A program made the translations under genes and the position numbers. A stretch of 64,000 bases of DNA from Gigaspora rosea (taxonomy: Eukaryota; Glomeromycota; Glomeromycetes; Diversisporales; Gigasporaceae), in the NCBI GenBank assembly GCA_003550325.1, contig QKWP01000142.1:95527-159526 (forward strand), written 5' to 3'. Below are positions 22,712-35,396 of this stretch, one piece after another. Below the pieces are notes generated by a model that was not told the DNA's origin, ran no database searches, and saw only the letters and a program-made list of their open reading frames with translations. Position 1 is the stretch's first letter; each line of letters begins with the position of its first letter.

Positions 22712-23865
22712 TTATATACATACACGTTGAGATCTTGTCTGATCTTTTGCCAATAAACCTCTAATTGTGACACAAAAATCTTTAGCATAAAGTTCATCTA
22801 ATTCCAATTCTTTTGAACATTTATCAATAGCCCTGATAAGTAATTTGTTAAGTTTTCTATTATTTCTTGCTTCAGTGACTTTTTCTAAAAGACTGGTAAT
22901 GAGTGATGATTGAGTTTCCCAATATCCAACAAGATAACCAATTGTTATAACGATCGAATCAAGATTTTCCACCATTTGTTCAATGATATTTGATAACTCT
23001 TTTCTTTCTTCTTCTAATTTCTCTTTAATATTAAGTCTTTTGGCCTTTTTAGTCGGTCGTTTTATTCCTGCTTTTATTGCAACACCTGATTAAAATAAAT
23101 AAATATAGGAATTATAATCTACCATATCTGAAAAATTATATACATATACAGTATTAATTAATAATATTTAATAATAATTTACTCACCAGCACCACTACCT
23201 ATAGCAACAGTACCTCCAACAATACCAGCTATAGCGGCTTCTATAGCAATACTTGTACCACCGGTGAACGGAGCAAAAACTATAGAAGTTACAGTTAAAG
23301 CAGTTCCTAAACTTGCAGCAGCCGTACCAGCAGCAATAGCAGTTTTTGAAGATTTTAATTCATATTTAACAGCATCTAAATCATCTTTTGTTTTTGATTT
23401 AATTTTATTTGGATCATTTTGAATATCATTTCTATATTCATGAAGATCATTTCTGATTTTTACTAATTCATCCTTAATATCATTTGCATGATTTCTCAAT
23501 TTTTCAGCAGATTGTTTGTTACGTTTAGTATCATCCAATAAAGATTCTAATTCATTAGAATTTTCATCGGAAATAGATAGATCAGAAAAACCTTTAATGA
23601 TTAATTGTAAATTTGAAACATATTTTCGTATCTCATGACTTTGTTGAATAGAATATTCTATAAATCCAAGAAATTCTTCACGTTGATTGTTAATATTTTC
23701 AGTTTCTTCTTTGATCTTATAGTCATTAGATTTGACTTGTACGCATTGCCAAAATTTTTCAATGCTAGATTCGAGGTCTTTTCGCATACGTTGCATACTG
23801 AAACCTGAATAAGTCACGTCTTTAACTGTAGGATCTTCAATTGAACTGGTGGAAATATGAACCAT
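22712..23865 (-). CDS. Two-exon helical membrane-segment protein, 350 aa
   Basis: Exon 1 runs 23865-23187 and exon 2 runs 23085-22712. They are joined by a 101-nt GT-AG intron (donor GTGAGT, acceptor TTTTAATCAG) that splits a Gly codon and keeps the frame. The first 170 residues are hydrophilic, heptad-like helices (for example NKQSAEKLRNHANDIKDEL). Then comes a long Ala/Gly-rich hydrophobic stretch (about 175-235, with SLGTALTVTSIVFAPFTGG), a basic patch KRPTKKAKR, and another charged helical region to the end. Long amphipathic helices around a hydrophobic hairpin recall apolipoprotein-L-like proteins and the helical pore-forming fold class. That resemblance is of architecture only, and no activity is claimed. 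There is no signal peptide, so it probably acts inside the cell on a membrane. Confidence 0.8.
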
Positions 23866-23869
23866 TTTT

Positions 23870-25543
23870 TATTAATATTAAAAAGATTGATATAAATTGA
23901 AAAAAATGGTTTTTTTTTTTTCAAGAGAGATGATTTTTTTTTCGAGATTTTTTTTTTTTCGAGGCTTAATCTGAGGTCTATTTATTGAAACGTGATGAAT
24001 GAAAAGTCCGATTGTACTTCATAACCGTACTTTTTTACTGTATAACGTTGTAAAGTTTTTATTACCAAATTAAGAAATGTGAATAAAGGGAATGTTCATT
24101 ATGCATGTTTTGATTTTAACCAATAACTACAAAGCAAAATTGTTTATTGTGTCACAATTGGTTATTAATTTTTTTAAAATACGTACAGTACGTACGTAAC
24201 TGTACTTACGTATATTGGCGTAGAAAAGAATTTTCATTGATCAATACCATATTTAGAATAAATATAAACAAAATGCTTTCTACGTAGATATATCGCTTTG
24301 TTAAATGGATAAATATGAGTAACACATGATACTACGTACGTAATTTGGGAAATTTTAATTTGAAAATGAATAGTATTTTCTCCGTAGTATAGCCTGTAAT
24401 CAGGTTAGTAATTATTATTTTACTAAATTGGCAACTATAGTCGTAAAAGAAAACTCATGACGCTACAAATATCCATGGTTTTTTTTTTTGTATACCAGGT
24501 TTGTGAACCTTATGACTGTATAGGGATTAATTTCTCCGAAAAAATAATAATTTTTCACATGTGTTAATAAATAAGTTATTATATCATTATCATTGTCTTT
24601 CCTTTTTTTTACTATGTGTAAAACCAAATAACGAAAATATTGTTTTAATATGTAAATGAAAAACTCGATGAGGAAAGTATGGCTTAATTTAATTCATACC
24701 AGTTGAAAATATTTAAAACACTGGATTTAACATTAACATTAATTGTTATGCCTTTAAAAAATTTAATAATGACTACTGGTATCAGGTATGTTGTTTATCA
24801 TTGTTAGCGGACATACCGTTAAGATTTTATCAAATATAAAATGGTTCGAAGTGGAATAAGAATTAAAGTTCATCTTTCTTAGTATAAAGTTAGTAAATGA
24901 AATGTGTGAGAAAATAATAAATAAATAAATAAAATATAGAACACAAAATAGAACAGATAATGTTTAAAATACTGTAATCTATATTCAATTTATTCTTCAT
25001 GTATAATCGGTAGAAACTAAATGTTATAAATTTGATATTTGTTTTGATTGATTGCACCTTAACAGTTGTACCATCTAGCCACGGTGGCGCACCAACTTGG
25101 CTAAGATTATCAACCATCCTGCACTTTGTAGATTTTATTTTAATTTGTAAAAAATAAACATAAATATGTAATATGCCTTTGTATGTACAAATAAAGGTTG
25201 GATCCGTCGAATTTCCGTTATGACTATTCAATAAATATTTACGGGGTTTGAATCTACGGACTTATCATTGATTCTCGAAATGGTCAAATAGATTAGATTA
25301 TTCCAGTATTCACGATCTAATTTTCGACTATTCATATATTCCATCGAAACATTCATAAAGTTTGTGAAACAGAATTAAAATATTTATAGAAACATTAACA
25401 AATTTTGCGTAACAGAATTAATTAAGATTTCATTTTTAATCGTAAGTATTAATAGATATTCATGAATCGACCTTTAAGATCTTCATAATGTTTATACAAC
25501 TATTTTTAGTCGAAATACATAGACTCCGGATCAATTACAGTTT
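23870..25543. other. Intergenic region
   Basis: Poly-T tracts at 23910-23960 probably belong to the promoter of the gene on the minus strand. ACGTACAGTACGTACGT at 24181-24197 is another ACGT palindrome. The minus ORF at 24890-25231 contains one protein-like stretch (VGAPPWLDGTTVKVQ) but no recognisable family. Confidence 0.5.
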
Positions 25544-25568
25544 GTACGTACGTACAGTACGTACGTAC
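25544..25568. repeat. 25-bp GTACGTAC palindrome
   Basis: A perfect palindrome of GTAC/ACGT units around a central ACAGT, like 17314-17336. Similar shorter versions occur at 26251-26264, 33051-33062 and 33127-33147. Confidence 0.75.
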
Positions 25569-26112
25569 ACCGTACACCAAATCATATCGATATTTCTCGA
25601 AAATTACAATTATATATATGATTATATACAGATACAGATCAATATCTATCTATGAATTACCTATTGGGCAATATTCACAAAAGCATCAGAAATTATATTA
25701 AAAATTCAAAAACTTCAAGATAATTTATATTAGATATAATTTATACTTTTATACTTATTACGTATAATATTTGTAGGTTACATATCAAAAAAGGAGTTAT
25801 GCAATGAATGTATTATGCTTATTTTGAAATAAAAAGAAAAAGAATGCATCAATTAATAATCGTACCATTTAGGGAAACAAAACCTTTCATTAATTAAATT
25901 AGAAAAGCCTTATTTTTTTTTTTCTTTATCAATATAATATAAAGAAATCAAGGTACCTCAATGGGTCAAATGTATCGGAAATGCTTCGGAAGTTAATAAT
26001 TAGCGGAATATTTTAACCGAACAAATCGATCAAATGTGATTGTGATTAAGACGAATACGTATGGGTACATGTTTATTACATCAAAGAATTTAAGGGCGGA
26101 GAATTACTAATA

Positions 26113-26433
26113 CAGTCAAACCTCTTAAAGTGCACGTGTTTGGAACTGATAGTAGGTGTCCATTTAGAGAGGGCGTGCATTTATATAATCTTATTATACG
26201 CAAATTTATACTTATTTAGTATTATGTCGGATTTTTCCGATAAATCATGCACGTACGTACGTAATTACGTATTTTATGTAGATTCATATCTCCGATTATC
26301 TATTGCCCAAATGTTTTTTTATTAACCATGAATGTGCACTTATGGAATACGCCCGCAAAAGTCCTGGCCGCAAATTCTTATGCACGTCAGAGCAGAGGGT
26401 CTGCACTTATAGAGAGTGCACTTAGGGTGTACT
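26113..26433. mobile_element. Probable pogo-like MITE
   Basis: TA then CAGTCAAACCTCTTAAAGTG at the left. The right end AGTGCACTTAGGGTGTACT is a loose inverse. Subterminal GTGCACTT motifs occur on both strands. CAGTCAAACCTC is a well-known type of pogo-like end. The right boundary is uncertain, and the ORF inside is not a gene. Confidence 0.5.
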
Positions 26434-28559
26434 TTCATATAATGATGAATTCCGAATGTTACTGACAATAAGAAAAAATAATATATTTTGCAATCTACTA
26501 ATTAGAATTCAATAATTCTACATCATTAAAAATCAGAATAACTTGCTATTCAACTTTTGTTAGAAACACAAGCAAATTTTATTGTAAGCTAGGCGTATTC
26601 CAGTACTGTAGAAATATACTATTTTTTATCGACTGCGTTTTATCTCTTAAAATAATAAAAAATTATCAGTGAACTTTGTTCCAACCATCAATTTTTTATT
26701 TTATTTTATTTATTTTTTTTGGCGTTAGTATATCAAGACTTTATAATTGTTAGAGTTAATAGAATATTGTTCAAGCAGTTTCATACTTTTTGTTATGGAC
26801 ATTCATTATCACACTAACGTACTTAACGTACTGTATTACTATTATTATTATTTTTCTTTTTTACATTAAAAATTTCGACAAATAAACATTTGAAAGCTCA
26901 AGAATAATGCTATTACCGTTGTCAAATTGTAAAATTGTAAATACATAAATAACAATAGAGGCAGTATAATAATAAAGCAACCGGATATTTGAAAAAACAT
27001 AAGAGTTATTTAATAAACCACATAGAGTCGATAATAGCTGCTCAAGCACTATCGGAATTTTTCTTTTGATCATCGTAACAATTTGGATATCATTATAGTC
27101 ATTGGCAAATCACAATAATGGCTATATTTGAGCAGATTTCAATAATTTCTTCATTTGTGCTATTGATATTTATCTAAAATGTTTATATGAATATGCACCT
27201 CTGGAAATCTCATTTAGGTTGATATTGAGAGCATTCTTAGGGTGCTCTCAAGCAACTATCTCAATGTGATTGATTAATTATAGAGATTGTGAACCAAATC
27301 TACGATTAATCAAAGTAATCCTTACGGTAATTTTGTCAAAGATTTATATTAAAAAATACGGATATTAAATTTTAGCCAATCAGCACAAACACTGATAAAA
27401 AATTGTGCTCCGACCTATTACTATATTAGTTTAGGTCTTAAAAAATTTGTATTTACTGTATTAGTTTAATACAAAGCACTGTATCAATATCCATATCGGG
27501 TAAACAATAAATTCTAAACTAAACAGTTATAGTAATATGGATCACAAAAAATCACAATTACATAAAGTAACCAGAATGAAGTCGATCATACACATTTCTT
27601 TCTGTTATATAATTGCTGTAGCACAGGCGTAAGGATGTGCCAGAGTAGAAAAAGCAAATCGAATCTAATTTGCAAGCTGCACAGCTATGCAAGGTGATCA
27701 GATTTGCCATTTAACCTGAGAATTTTCAAAATCGCACTGCGCAGCCTGCACAGTTATGGTGTTCAAAAAAATCAGTAAATCAAATCATAATCAGGGTTTA
27801 CATACATTATTATTATTGTTGAGGATTTTTTTATCGACTTTTTAATAATTTCGGAAATTTCGGAAAAATTAACTTCACAAATTATTTCTTTAGTGACTTT
27901 TCGATAAATAGGAGGATGTTTGAATCAAGAATCTATACAATTCCGGTGTGGGTAGACTAGTCAAGTATTACTATATGAGAAAAATGAGAAAAAAAAATTC
28001 ATAGGGGCACAAATATTACGTATTTCAGGTAAACAATATAGTTATGAATATGTAGTGAATAACATAGTTACACACGGGTTCATATTCCGTGCCTTCGGCA
28101 CAGGGGTTAAATATGGACCCGTATATCGTGTATGTAACTGGGTTATACAATATACCCATACAATTAAATCTTATTTCACGGTGTCTGATGTAACAATCCG
28201 GTGCCAATAAGTAATGAAAAAAGCACGGGCTGTCACATAAGACTCGTGCAATAAGAATACACCACTTAACTGTAGATTCACAAATTCGTAAATGACCACT
28301 TAAGTTACAAATGCAGAATCCCGGATAATCTATAAATTTGTTCTAGACTATTCCGCACAATTTTTGCAAACCGGGGTTAAATCTCCACCCAAAGAAATTC
28401 AGATCATGGAATTTAATACTCGAGATATATCACTTATATCAATTATAATTTACGTTGTTTATTAAATAAAATTTTCATAAAAATAGTAAAAGCGAAAGTA
28501 TATTTTGATTTTTTGAATGTGAATATTGTAAATCACATGGTCTTGATTTTTTTTGGGTG
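26434..28559. other. Intergenic region, no gene
   Basis: An imperfect inverted repeat at 28067-28133 (GTTACACACGGGTTCATAT against its inverse) around CCGTGCCTTCGGCAC forms a strong GC-rich hairpin. A patch at 27620-27770 with TGCACAG/CTGTGC-like motifs looks transposon-derived. Nothing else supported. Confidence 0.5.
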
Positions 28560-28800
28560 GCGATTTACGCATTTTACTTATTTGCGCGGGTAATACAAAA
28601 ACCAATTTTATAAATAACCTAAGTGCGTTAGATAAAAATTTAGGGTTAGGGTCTTAATCTTAGAGGCTATAAGGTTAGAGTGATATTTACTATATGTAAA
28701 ATTTCATTCCCGTCATTTTTAATTAGTGCACCAAGATCGAATTAAACATTAGTTTTTGCTTGTTTTTCGCTTTTTTCTTCTTTTGTGAGTGTTGGGATTC
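28560..28800. mobile_element. Diverged relative of the AGCCAGGTGC MITEs
   Basis: It contains TTTAGGGTTAGGGTCTTA, then ATTCCCGTCATTTTTAATTA and a TTTTTCGCTTTTTTCTTC tract, in the same order as in the copies at 58494 and 59815. Ends are not recognisable. Confidence 0.4.
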
Positions 28801-29365
28801 TTCGTCGAATAGTCAAAAATTACACTCTATTTCCATTCCAGGAATTTACGTACGTATAATCTCCACATAAGATTAATTTGCTAATATGAAAAAAGCATAA
28901 ACTAAAAATGTTCCTGGTTTTGGCGTGTAGTTATTTTAATTAATTCGCAATTTATCCGGTGAACTATGCAATTTATTAAACAGATATGCAAGTCATTACC
29001 AATGTAAATAGTCAAAGTTAGTCATAATTTCTTAAAGCTCAAAGAGCTCCGATCTAATATTTATTTTAGCTTAGCGTTAGCATTTCGGAATAAAAGATAA
29101 TGGAATTTTTCATGCAACTTATGCATTATTTTAATAATTTGACTGACACATCATGTGTCATTTACGGATCTCGGCAATTATTTTTACCGAATGAATACTA
29201 AAATTCCGAGATGCAGCAATATCCAATAATATTATACTAGAATATCTATAATATATCTTGAATAATATTACCGTCAAAGTAAACGATTAAATTATAAAAA
29301 TGTACGTTTTTTCTCAAATGATAATTAAAAAAATTTTTTGACAAAATCTTACTATAAGAATAAAG

Positions 29366-31451
29366 ATGCATATAAAATATCCATTTTCATTATTTACTCT
29401 TTGCTATTTAACCCTATTTATCCTTTTTTTCATACATTCTACTGTCGAGTCTCAATCTAAATTTATTCAACGAAATTCATTGTTAGACAGGACTAATGTG
29501 CCTAAGAATATACTTGCTACTTCCTCTATCGGCGGTAAATTAGTTATTTAATTTTTTTTATTTTTATTTTATTTTTTTTACTATTATTGTAATCATAATT
29601 ATTAATATTGACCAACTATAGGAGGAAGTCATCTGGTTCCGATGTCAGAAATTTTAAAAATTTTGGTGGATCGCGGATATAATGTATTTACTAAATTCCT
29701 TTATATAATTTTTTGTTTTTGTAAAGTTCTCTAATTAACTTTTTTTCGATTTTCAGGTGACATTAGTAGCACCAGGAAATTTTACTGCAAATTCGGAATC
29801 TTACCGTTCAATTCCACAAATCATTGCCGGTGAAAAAGCAGGCACATCACTTGCACATAATCAAGAATTATTGAAAAAAGTTTTCTATGAAGAATCAAAT
29901 TTTAAATTAATGTCTAGAGTATTTGATCCGGAACTTTATACAAAATATTATAAATTATATAAGCAAGCAGCTGAAGAAATCAATGTTGATTTATTTTTTT
30001 GTGATCTTGGATTGAATTTTGCTTGCTTTGATCTTGCTTGGCAATTAGAAAAGCCTGTTGTTGGATTTTCTTCTTCTCCAATGTTTGGTAAGTTCATATA
30101 AATCTTATTTATTCGATTTATTAATATAAACTATTATAAAAATATAAATATATTCGTGTTATCTGTTATAATAAATAGCTGCCGCTCCACCACCATATAA
30201 ATCGGATCCTATTTTTGGATGTCATGTGACTATGGAAAATGAATCTTTTTATGATAGATTTAAATGCGCTATTATAAAGCCTTTTCAATTTATCTGGTCT
30301 TTGATGTCAATGGGAAGTAACTTAAATAACCAAAGAGTGAGTCTAGGCGTCGAACCTTATTGGAATCCAAGACGTCGAATGGATAATATTTTATTTTTGT
30401 TTGATACTTTTCTTGGATTTGAGGTGATTATATATATATATATAATTAATATTTTGAAATATTAAATTAATCTACTTAAATATCTAAATAGCAATATTTT
30501 AAATTTTATCATTATAATTATTAAATGTAGTTGCCGGCTCCTACACTGCCACTTCATCAAGAAATTGGTCCTGTTTTACCTGATACATATCCAAATTTAA
30601 CACCAGCTCTCGATTCATTTCTTAATGCTCACCCTCGAACAATGTACTTTGCACTTGGAACTAATGTCTTTACATCTCCTCAAAACATTGCTATCCTTTT
30701 AAAATCTTGCCTTGAACTTATCAATCAAAATATTATTGATGGTGTAATATGGGCCACTGTTAAAACAAACATCACTGAGCTAATGTCTTTCTCTAATGTT
30801 AATCTCCCTATATCTGATATTTTAAATAGTAATTATCCTCATATTCATATTACAAAATTTGCCCCTCAATTTGCAATATTATCTCATGAAAATACTAAAG
30901 TATTTTTAAGTCATGGTGGTGCTTCTAGTAGCCATGAATCTATATATACTGCTACTCCAATGTTAGTACTTCCAATAATGGGTGATCAATTCGGAAATGC
31001 TGAAAAATTAGAGGTGGCTGGAATGGCTTTAAGACTTTCAAGATTTAATTTAGCTGTTGATGATATAATATTAAAGATTAAACGATTATTAAGTGAAGAA
31101 AGCTTTAAAAAGAATGCAGAAAGATTATCATTTGTAGCTAAATTAAATAGTAAAAGAAAATATAGAGCTGCTGATTTAATTGAAATGGTAATGAATACAA
31201 TGAAGTATGATGGTGTTAAAGATGAAAATGGAAATTTAAGAACTAATAATAATGTATTATTAAGAGATTGGATTACTGCTAATAAGAGAATGGGTTTCAT
31301 TAGAGGAAATTATATTGATGTTTATGGAGCTTTTATTATTCTATTTTTAGCATTAATTTGTGGGTTCGGTTATACTTCATTTAAAATTATTAAATTTCTT
31401 TATAAGCATTACAAGGATCGAAATAGTAATTCAAAATCTAAAAAAGATTAA
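29366..31451 (+). CDS. UDP-glycosyltransferase, ER membrane-anchored, 575 aa
   Basis: Five exons: 29366-29534, 29622-29683, 29757-30087, 30179-30423 and 30531-31451. The GT-AG introns of 73-107 nt all keep one frame. Residues 1 to about 29 form a signal peptide. GGGSHLVPM places the likely catalytic His at residue 60. The C-terminal half carries the GT1 donor-binding signature: FAPQFAILSH, LSHGG (about 397-399) and a GDQFGNA loop (about 420-426), where Asp-Gln contacts the nucleotide sugar. A hydrophobic anchor at about 535-555 is followed by a basic tail ending KSKKD, a KxKxx ER-retrieval signal. It should transfer a sugar from a UDP donor to a lipophilic acceptor in the ER lumen; donor and acceptor are not predictable. 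Length and topology match animal and fungal membrane UGTs. No break was seen. The short ORF on the other strand inside exon 5 is a shadow. Confidence 0.92.
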
Positions 31452-32199
31452 TCACATTCAGGCATATGTATATTTTATTATTCTTCATAAGATTATCACT
31501 TATTTAATTATAATAATTTATTTTTTTTTTATTATTTAATAAATAAAATATATACAATCGTATATGTAAATTCTGTGCTACTAACAATCATAGTTAATTT
31601 GCTATTGTATTTGTTAATATGTTGTAATTAAGAAATAAGTAGCTACGCGACGTCGTCACGCTAAACCAGGAACGGATAATAAACTGCATAAACGCAAAAT
31701 AACGTCTAGGACATTGTTTGAATAATGGCCAGGATTAAGCTTAATTCGATCCAAATTCGAATTTACACTTTTGGGAATTATTTCGCATTTATACGGAAAG
31801 TCTAATTTAGAATGTTGAATAACTCCGATAGATAATTATATTTTGTATCGAATTCAGATACAGCTGATGATGAATTTTGATGATCATCGATGATAAAAAT
31901 GATAATAAAATTTTGGGCCAAGTATATGATTATACCGAAGCGATAATATACTGGCCGAAAATTATATTATTTCTATCTATTATAGAACTTTTTAGCTATA
32001 GTGCGGATAGTAATATAGGCGAGTTGGTTTGAAATTATCATAATTTCTATCGATCATACGAATGTCTTCCTATCAACTATGAAGAACACCCTATGTTTTT
32101 TATTAAAGTATAAAATTGTATAGTTTAAATTTTCGTCCTTTATGAACATAAAATGTAGAAAGCCAAGGCGCTCTTACTTGTTTATTACTGTATTATATG
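31452..32199. other. 3' flank of the glycosyltransferase gene, then intergenic
   Basis: AATAAATAAAATATAT at about 31539 could hold the polyadenylation signal. The rest shows no gene or bounded element. Confidence 0.5.
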
Positions 32200-32456
32200 T
32201 CGGTGATGCTGAAATTCACGTGATCTCATGATTATCTTCCGAATAAATCAAATTTTAGGTGTCCTTGGTGTTAGGGTTAGGGCTTGGTTTTTTTTGGTTG
32301 ATTTAAGTATATTTTAAAACCACTAGAGTAATTAGCATTCGGGTACACCCAAACCCTAAAACTAACAGCGAAATTTTTAGGTTAGGTTAGGTTAGGTTAG
32401 GTTAGCTAGGTTCTGTAATTATTAGCGTGTGATCACGTGAATTCAGCAACATCCGA
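32200..32456. mobile_element. MITE with CACGTGATC subterminal motif
   Basis: TCGGTGATGCTGAAATTC at the left pairs with GAATTCAGCAACATCCGA at the right, each followed inward by CACGTGATC. Inside are TTAGGGTTAGGG, ACCCAAACCCTAAA and a (TTAGG)n run. Target duplication not resolved. Confidence 0.7.
32378..32403. repeat. (TTAGG)n pentamer run
   Basis: Five tandem TTAGG units sit inside the MITE at 32200-32456, next to TTAGGG-like motifs. Interstitial and short, so not a chromosome end. Confidence 0.85.
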
Positions 32457-33023
32457 TTTCAGCTATACCCTTATGACATATATACCTTATTTGCTACATC
32501 TATTTTATCTGCCATATTGACCATATATATCTACACGCTGTATATGGTATGCTGTATTTGTTAGATTTAGTAGATTTGGTGAAATAAATTCGACGATAAT
32601 TTTCTACTTATACCGTCTCCTAAAAAAGGTTTATAACAACTTTATTATATAAACAGCCCATATGTAACCCTAATATAACCAGACTTTAGAAGGAGGACTC
32701 GTATGTAAGGTAAAAATTCATGGACTCAGATAACCTGTCCTTAAGATACTTTGATTTGTAAATGTTCATACTCATATTTTCAATTAAGTATAATTAAATA
32801 ATATAGTAAGTATTCATGAATATGAACTTAAATAATTCATTTAAATTGACAAAAAGTTTAATGAAATTAATCAATAAAGAATTTACTTATTTTAACCAAT
32901 GAAAGTTCTTCATACTGTAAACGAATTAAAATTTTAATTTTCGAAAATTGTAATAGTTTTTTATCTGGTAAATATTACGCATATACTGCATATAATAGCG
33001 ACACGCTAAAAATTTGGTGTGAC

Positions 33024-33184
33024 TAGTGATGTGCCGCGTACAGTACTATACGTACTGTACGTAACATACGCTAAAATTTTTGCCAATCACTTGTTTCAGC
33101 TAATCAGATGCCAGAAAAGAACTATACGTACAGTACGTACTGTACGCTAAAATTTTCAGGTATCATATAAATGGCGCATCACTA
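33024..33184. mobile_element. 161-bp hAT-like MITE, duplication GGTGTGAC
   Basis: Ends TAGTGATGTGCCG and TGGCGCATCACTA are flanked by exact GGTGTGAC at 33016-33023 and 33185-33192. The interior holds TACGTACTGTACG-type palindromes. The host sequence around it (ACGCTAAAAATT / AATTTTTAGCGT) is itself an older inverted repeat. Confidence 0.9.
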
Positions 33185-33230
33185 GGTGTGACGCTAATTT
33201 TTAGCGTCAACGCTGATTTCAGCGTAACGC

Positions 33231-33473
33231 TTAGGCAAGACCAAGTTGATTATGTGTTTTACATTACCCCCCAGCGCTTCCCCCCTCCCTCATAGTAAAA
33301 AATATACATAGGGCTACGGGATATTTCGGAAATTTTTATACAGTCACGGAATAATTCGGAAAAATTTTTTTTTGAAAAAACATTTTTAAAAAATTTACTA
33401 TGTGGACCACCCTCCCCTTCTCCTGGAAGGGAGAGGGGTAATGTAAAACACAATCAACTTAGTCTGGCCTTAA
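33231..33473. mobile_element. TA-flanked MITE, CAAGTTGATTATGTG subtype
   Basis: Ends TTAGGCAAGACCAAGTTGA and TCAACTTAGTCTGGCCTTAA are followed inward by TGTTTTACATTACCCC and its inverse. The overall end pattern matches the AGGCCACGCAAAG family but the interior differs, including GGGAGAGGGG/CCCCTCC patches. Confidence 0.65.
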
Positions 33474-34256
33474 TTACTGTATTAACTTCATCGCTGGAAA
33501 TTTTGCGTAATGCTCTAGAAATTTTAAAATGTATATAAACACCTGAATTTCAATAAAGCTCCATGTCCACCTTAAATTATAAAGCATAGAAAGTACTATA
33601 CTTATCTGATTTTTTTCTCTGAATTCGACTTTAATAAATCCTGCGTGACTCAATACGACGTACTGAATTGACTTATAACTTCGCATCGGTTTATTAAGAC
33701 TCGAATTCTTCGTACACGGTTAGAGCTGGACTGGCCCAATTACCTTTATTGTGTATGGCTCTCCCGATTAATCGTTACATTACCCACATGCTAAATAAAA
33801 TAATAAAGATTCATAAACTCTGATGATAAGTTTATTTTAAATTCTTATGTTCAAACACTAAATTATTGCGAAAAATTAGCTTAATACAGTAATAGTAAAT
33901 GTTGATAGATATAAGTAATTGATGTTGAAATTTTTGGAATAATAAGCATTCTCTATGATTATGTCTGAATTGTCGCAAATAAAATTATTTGAATAGTAAA
34001 TATTCATGAATTTGAATTGCCTATTTTGATAACTTAGATTAACAGTTAATAAGTGTTTTTATATTCATATTATAATCATAATGAATTAAATAAATTAATG
34101 AACTTAATCACTTATTTAAATATTTAATTCAACCTTCTTTATTATATGCTCTCAATCTAGCATATCGTAGACATCAACAATTTTATTTTAGATAGACAGT
34201 TAATTCAGATTAGCATATTTGGTTTGTTCAACAGAAGCTTTAATGGTTGTCAAGTT

Positions 34257-35074
34257 TAGTGATACGGGCCAAATTCTCGGGCCGACCCGGCTGCGGAAAT
34301 TAATCGGCCCGGTCGACCGGGTCGATCATATTGTTAAAAAACTTTGTCAAACAAAAATGCAAAGTAGTTGTATAGTTTGATCTTCTCAATATGAATATAG
34401 TCAGAATTACATCACGATACTTGTGCAAGATTTCAATTGTTAAAAAATTACACGGAGATGCATTTAATTAGTCGATAATGATCAGCACATCATAAGCACA
34501 CCTACATATAATTGTCCGATGTTGGATTCCAGTCACGTGCAGACAATCAGCTATAGAGATCGACACAGATCAGCCCGATGTTTATTCCTGGTTTCGGACA
34601 CTAACGGGTATCCGTTATCCTAGTGCTACGTAAATTACAAATAGTAGGAAGAGTGCATGTGATGCATATATATAGTGGATCTACTATATGCGAATAGGAA
34701 GCGGTTATAAGAGGGCCCGATGGGTCCTCTTATGGCCGGTGATCTACCGGGTTATTTTCTCATAGTTGGAAATAAAAGTGATAAGTATGACGGTGGTTTA
34801 CTAACTTATAATCGATAATCAGTGCTTTAATCAGCGAGCAGTCAGAACTCCTAATTGACTAGTTGAAATTATAAACATCAACTAGAAAAGTCGGCTATTC
34901 GATTTTAATTGGATAGATAGTTATCGACTGGTGATTTAACTAATAATTATAAGTTATACAATGAAATTCTATCAGACGAAAAAAAATTTAACTATATACT
35001 GGCCGGGCTGACCTGCAGGAATGTGGGTCAAGGACCGACCCGCTCGCCCGCCCGCTGATGGGCACGTATCACTA
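34257..35074. mobile_element. 818-bp hAT-like element, duplication GTCAAGTT
   Basis: Ends TAGTGATACGGGCC and GGGCACGTATCACTA are flanked by exact GTCAAGTT (34249-34256 and 35075-35082). Subterminal regions are full of CGGGCC, GACCCG and GGTCGACCGG motifs. No transposase frame, so non-autonomous. Confidence 0.92.
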
Positions 35075-35396
35075 GTCAAGTTGCATCAGTATTTGCTACC
35101 ATATTTGACGTCAAATTTTATCTTTACACCACGATATTCACTTTCACTAGGGTTTCACCATATTTAGCTTTATCAATTTTGATTTCTTCTTTCTCCAGAG
35201 AATTTGCGGTTTCACTGTGGTTTGTGTATCGCCTATAAAAAAGTAGATCCGTGTTTTATATTCCATGTTCTTCCAAGATTATTTGGCCTGTCTAAATTTT
35301 GTCGATCATGTAGACTCACGGTATTAGAGCGAAAAATTATTCTGGCGATTAATCGCTTAACAGTTAACCTAATTAGAAGTTACACTTAACCGATTA

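Noticed and set aside
32378..32403. Telomere-like TTAGG run as a chromosome end
   Set aside because: Only five units, internal to a MITE with unique sequence on both sides. The TTAGGG run at 57639 is rejected as a telomere for the same reason.
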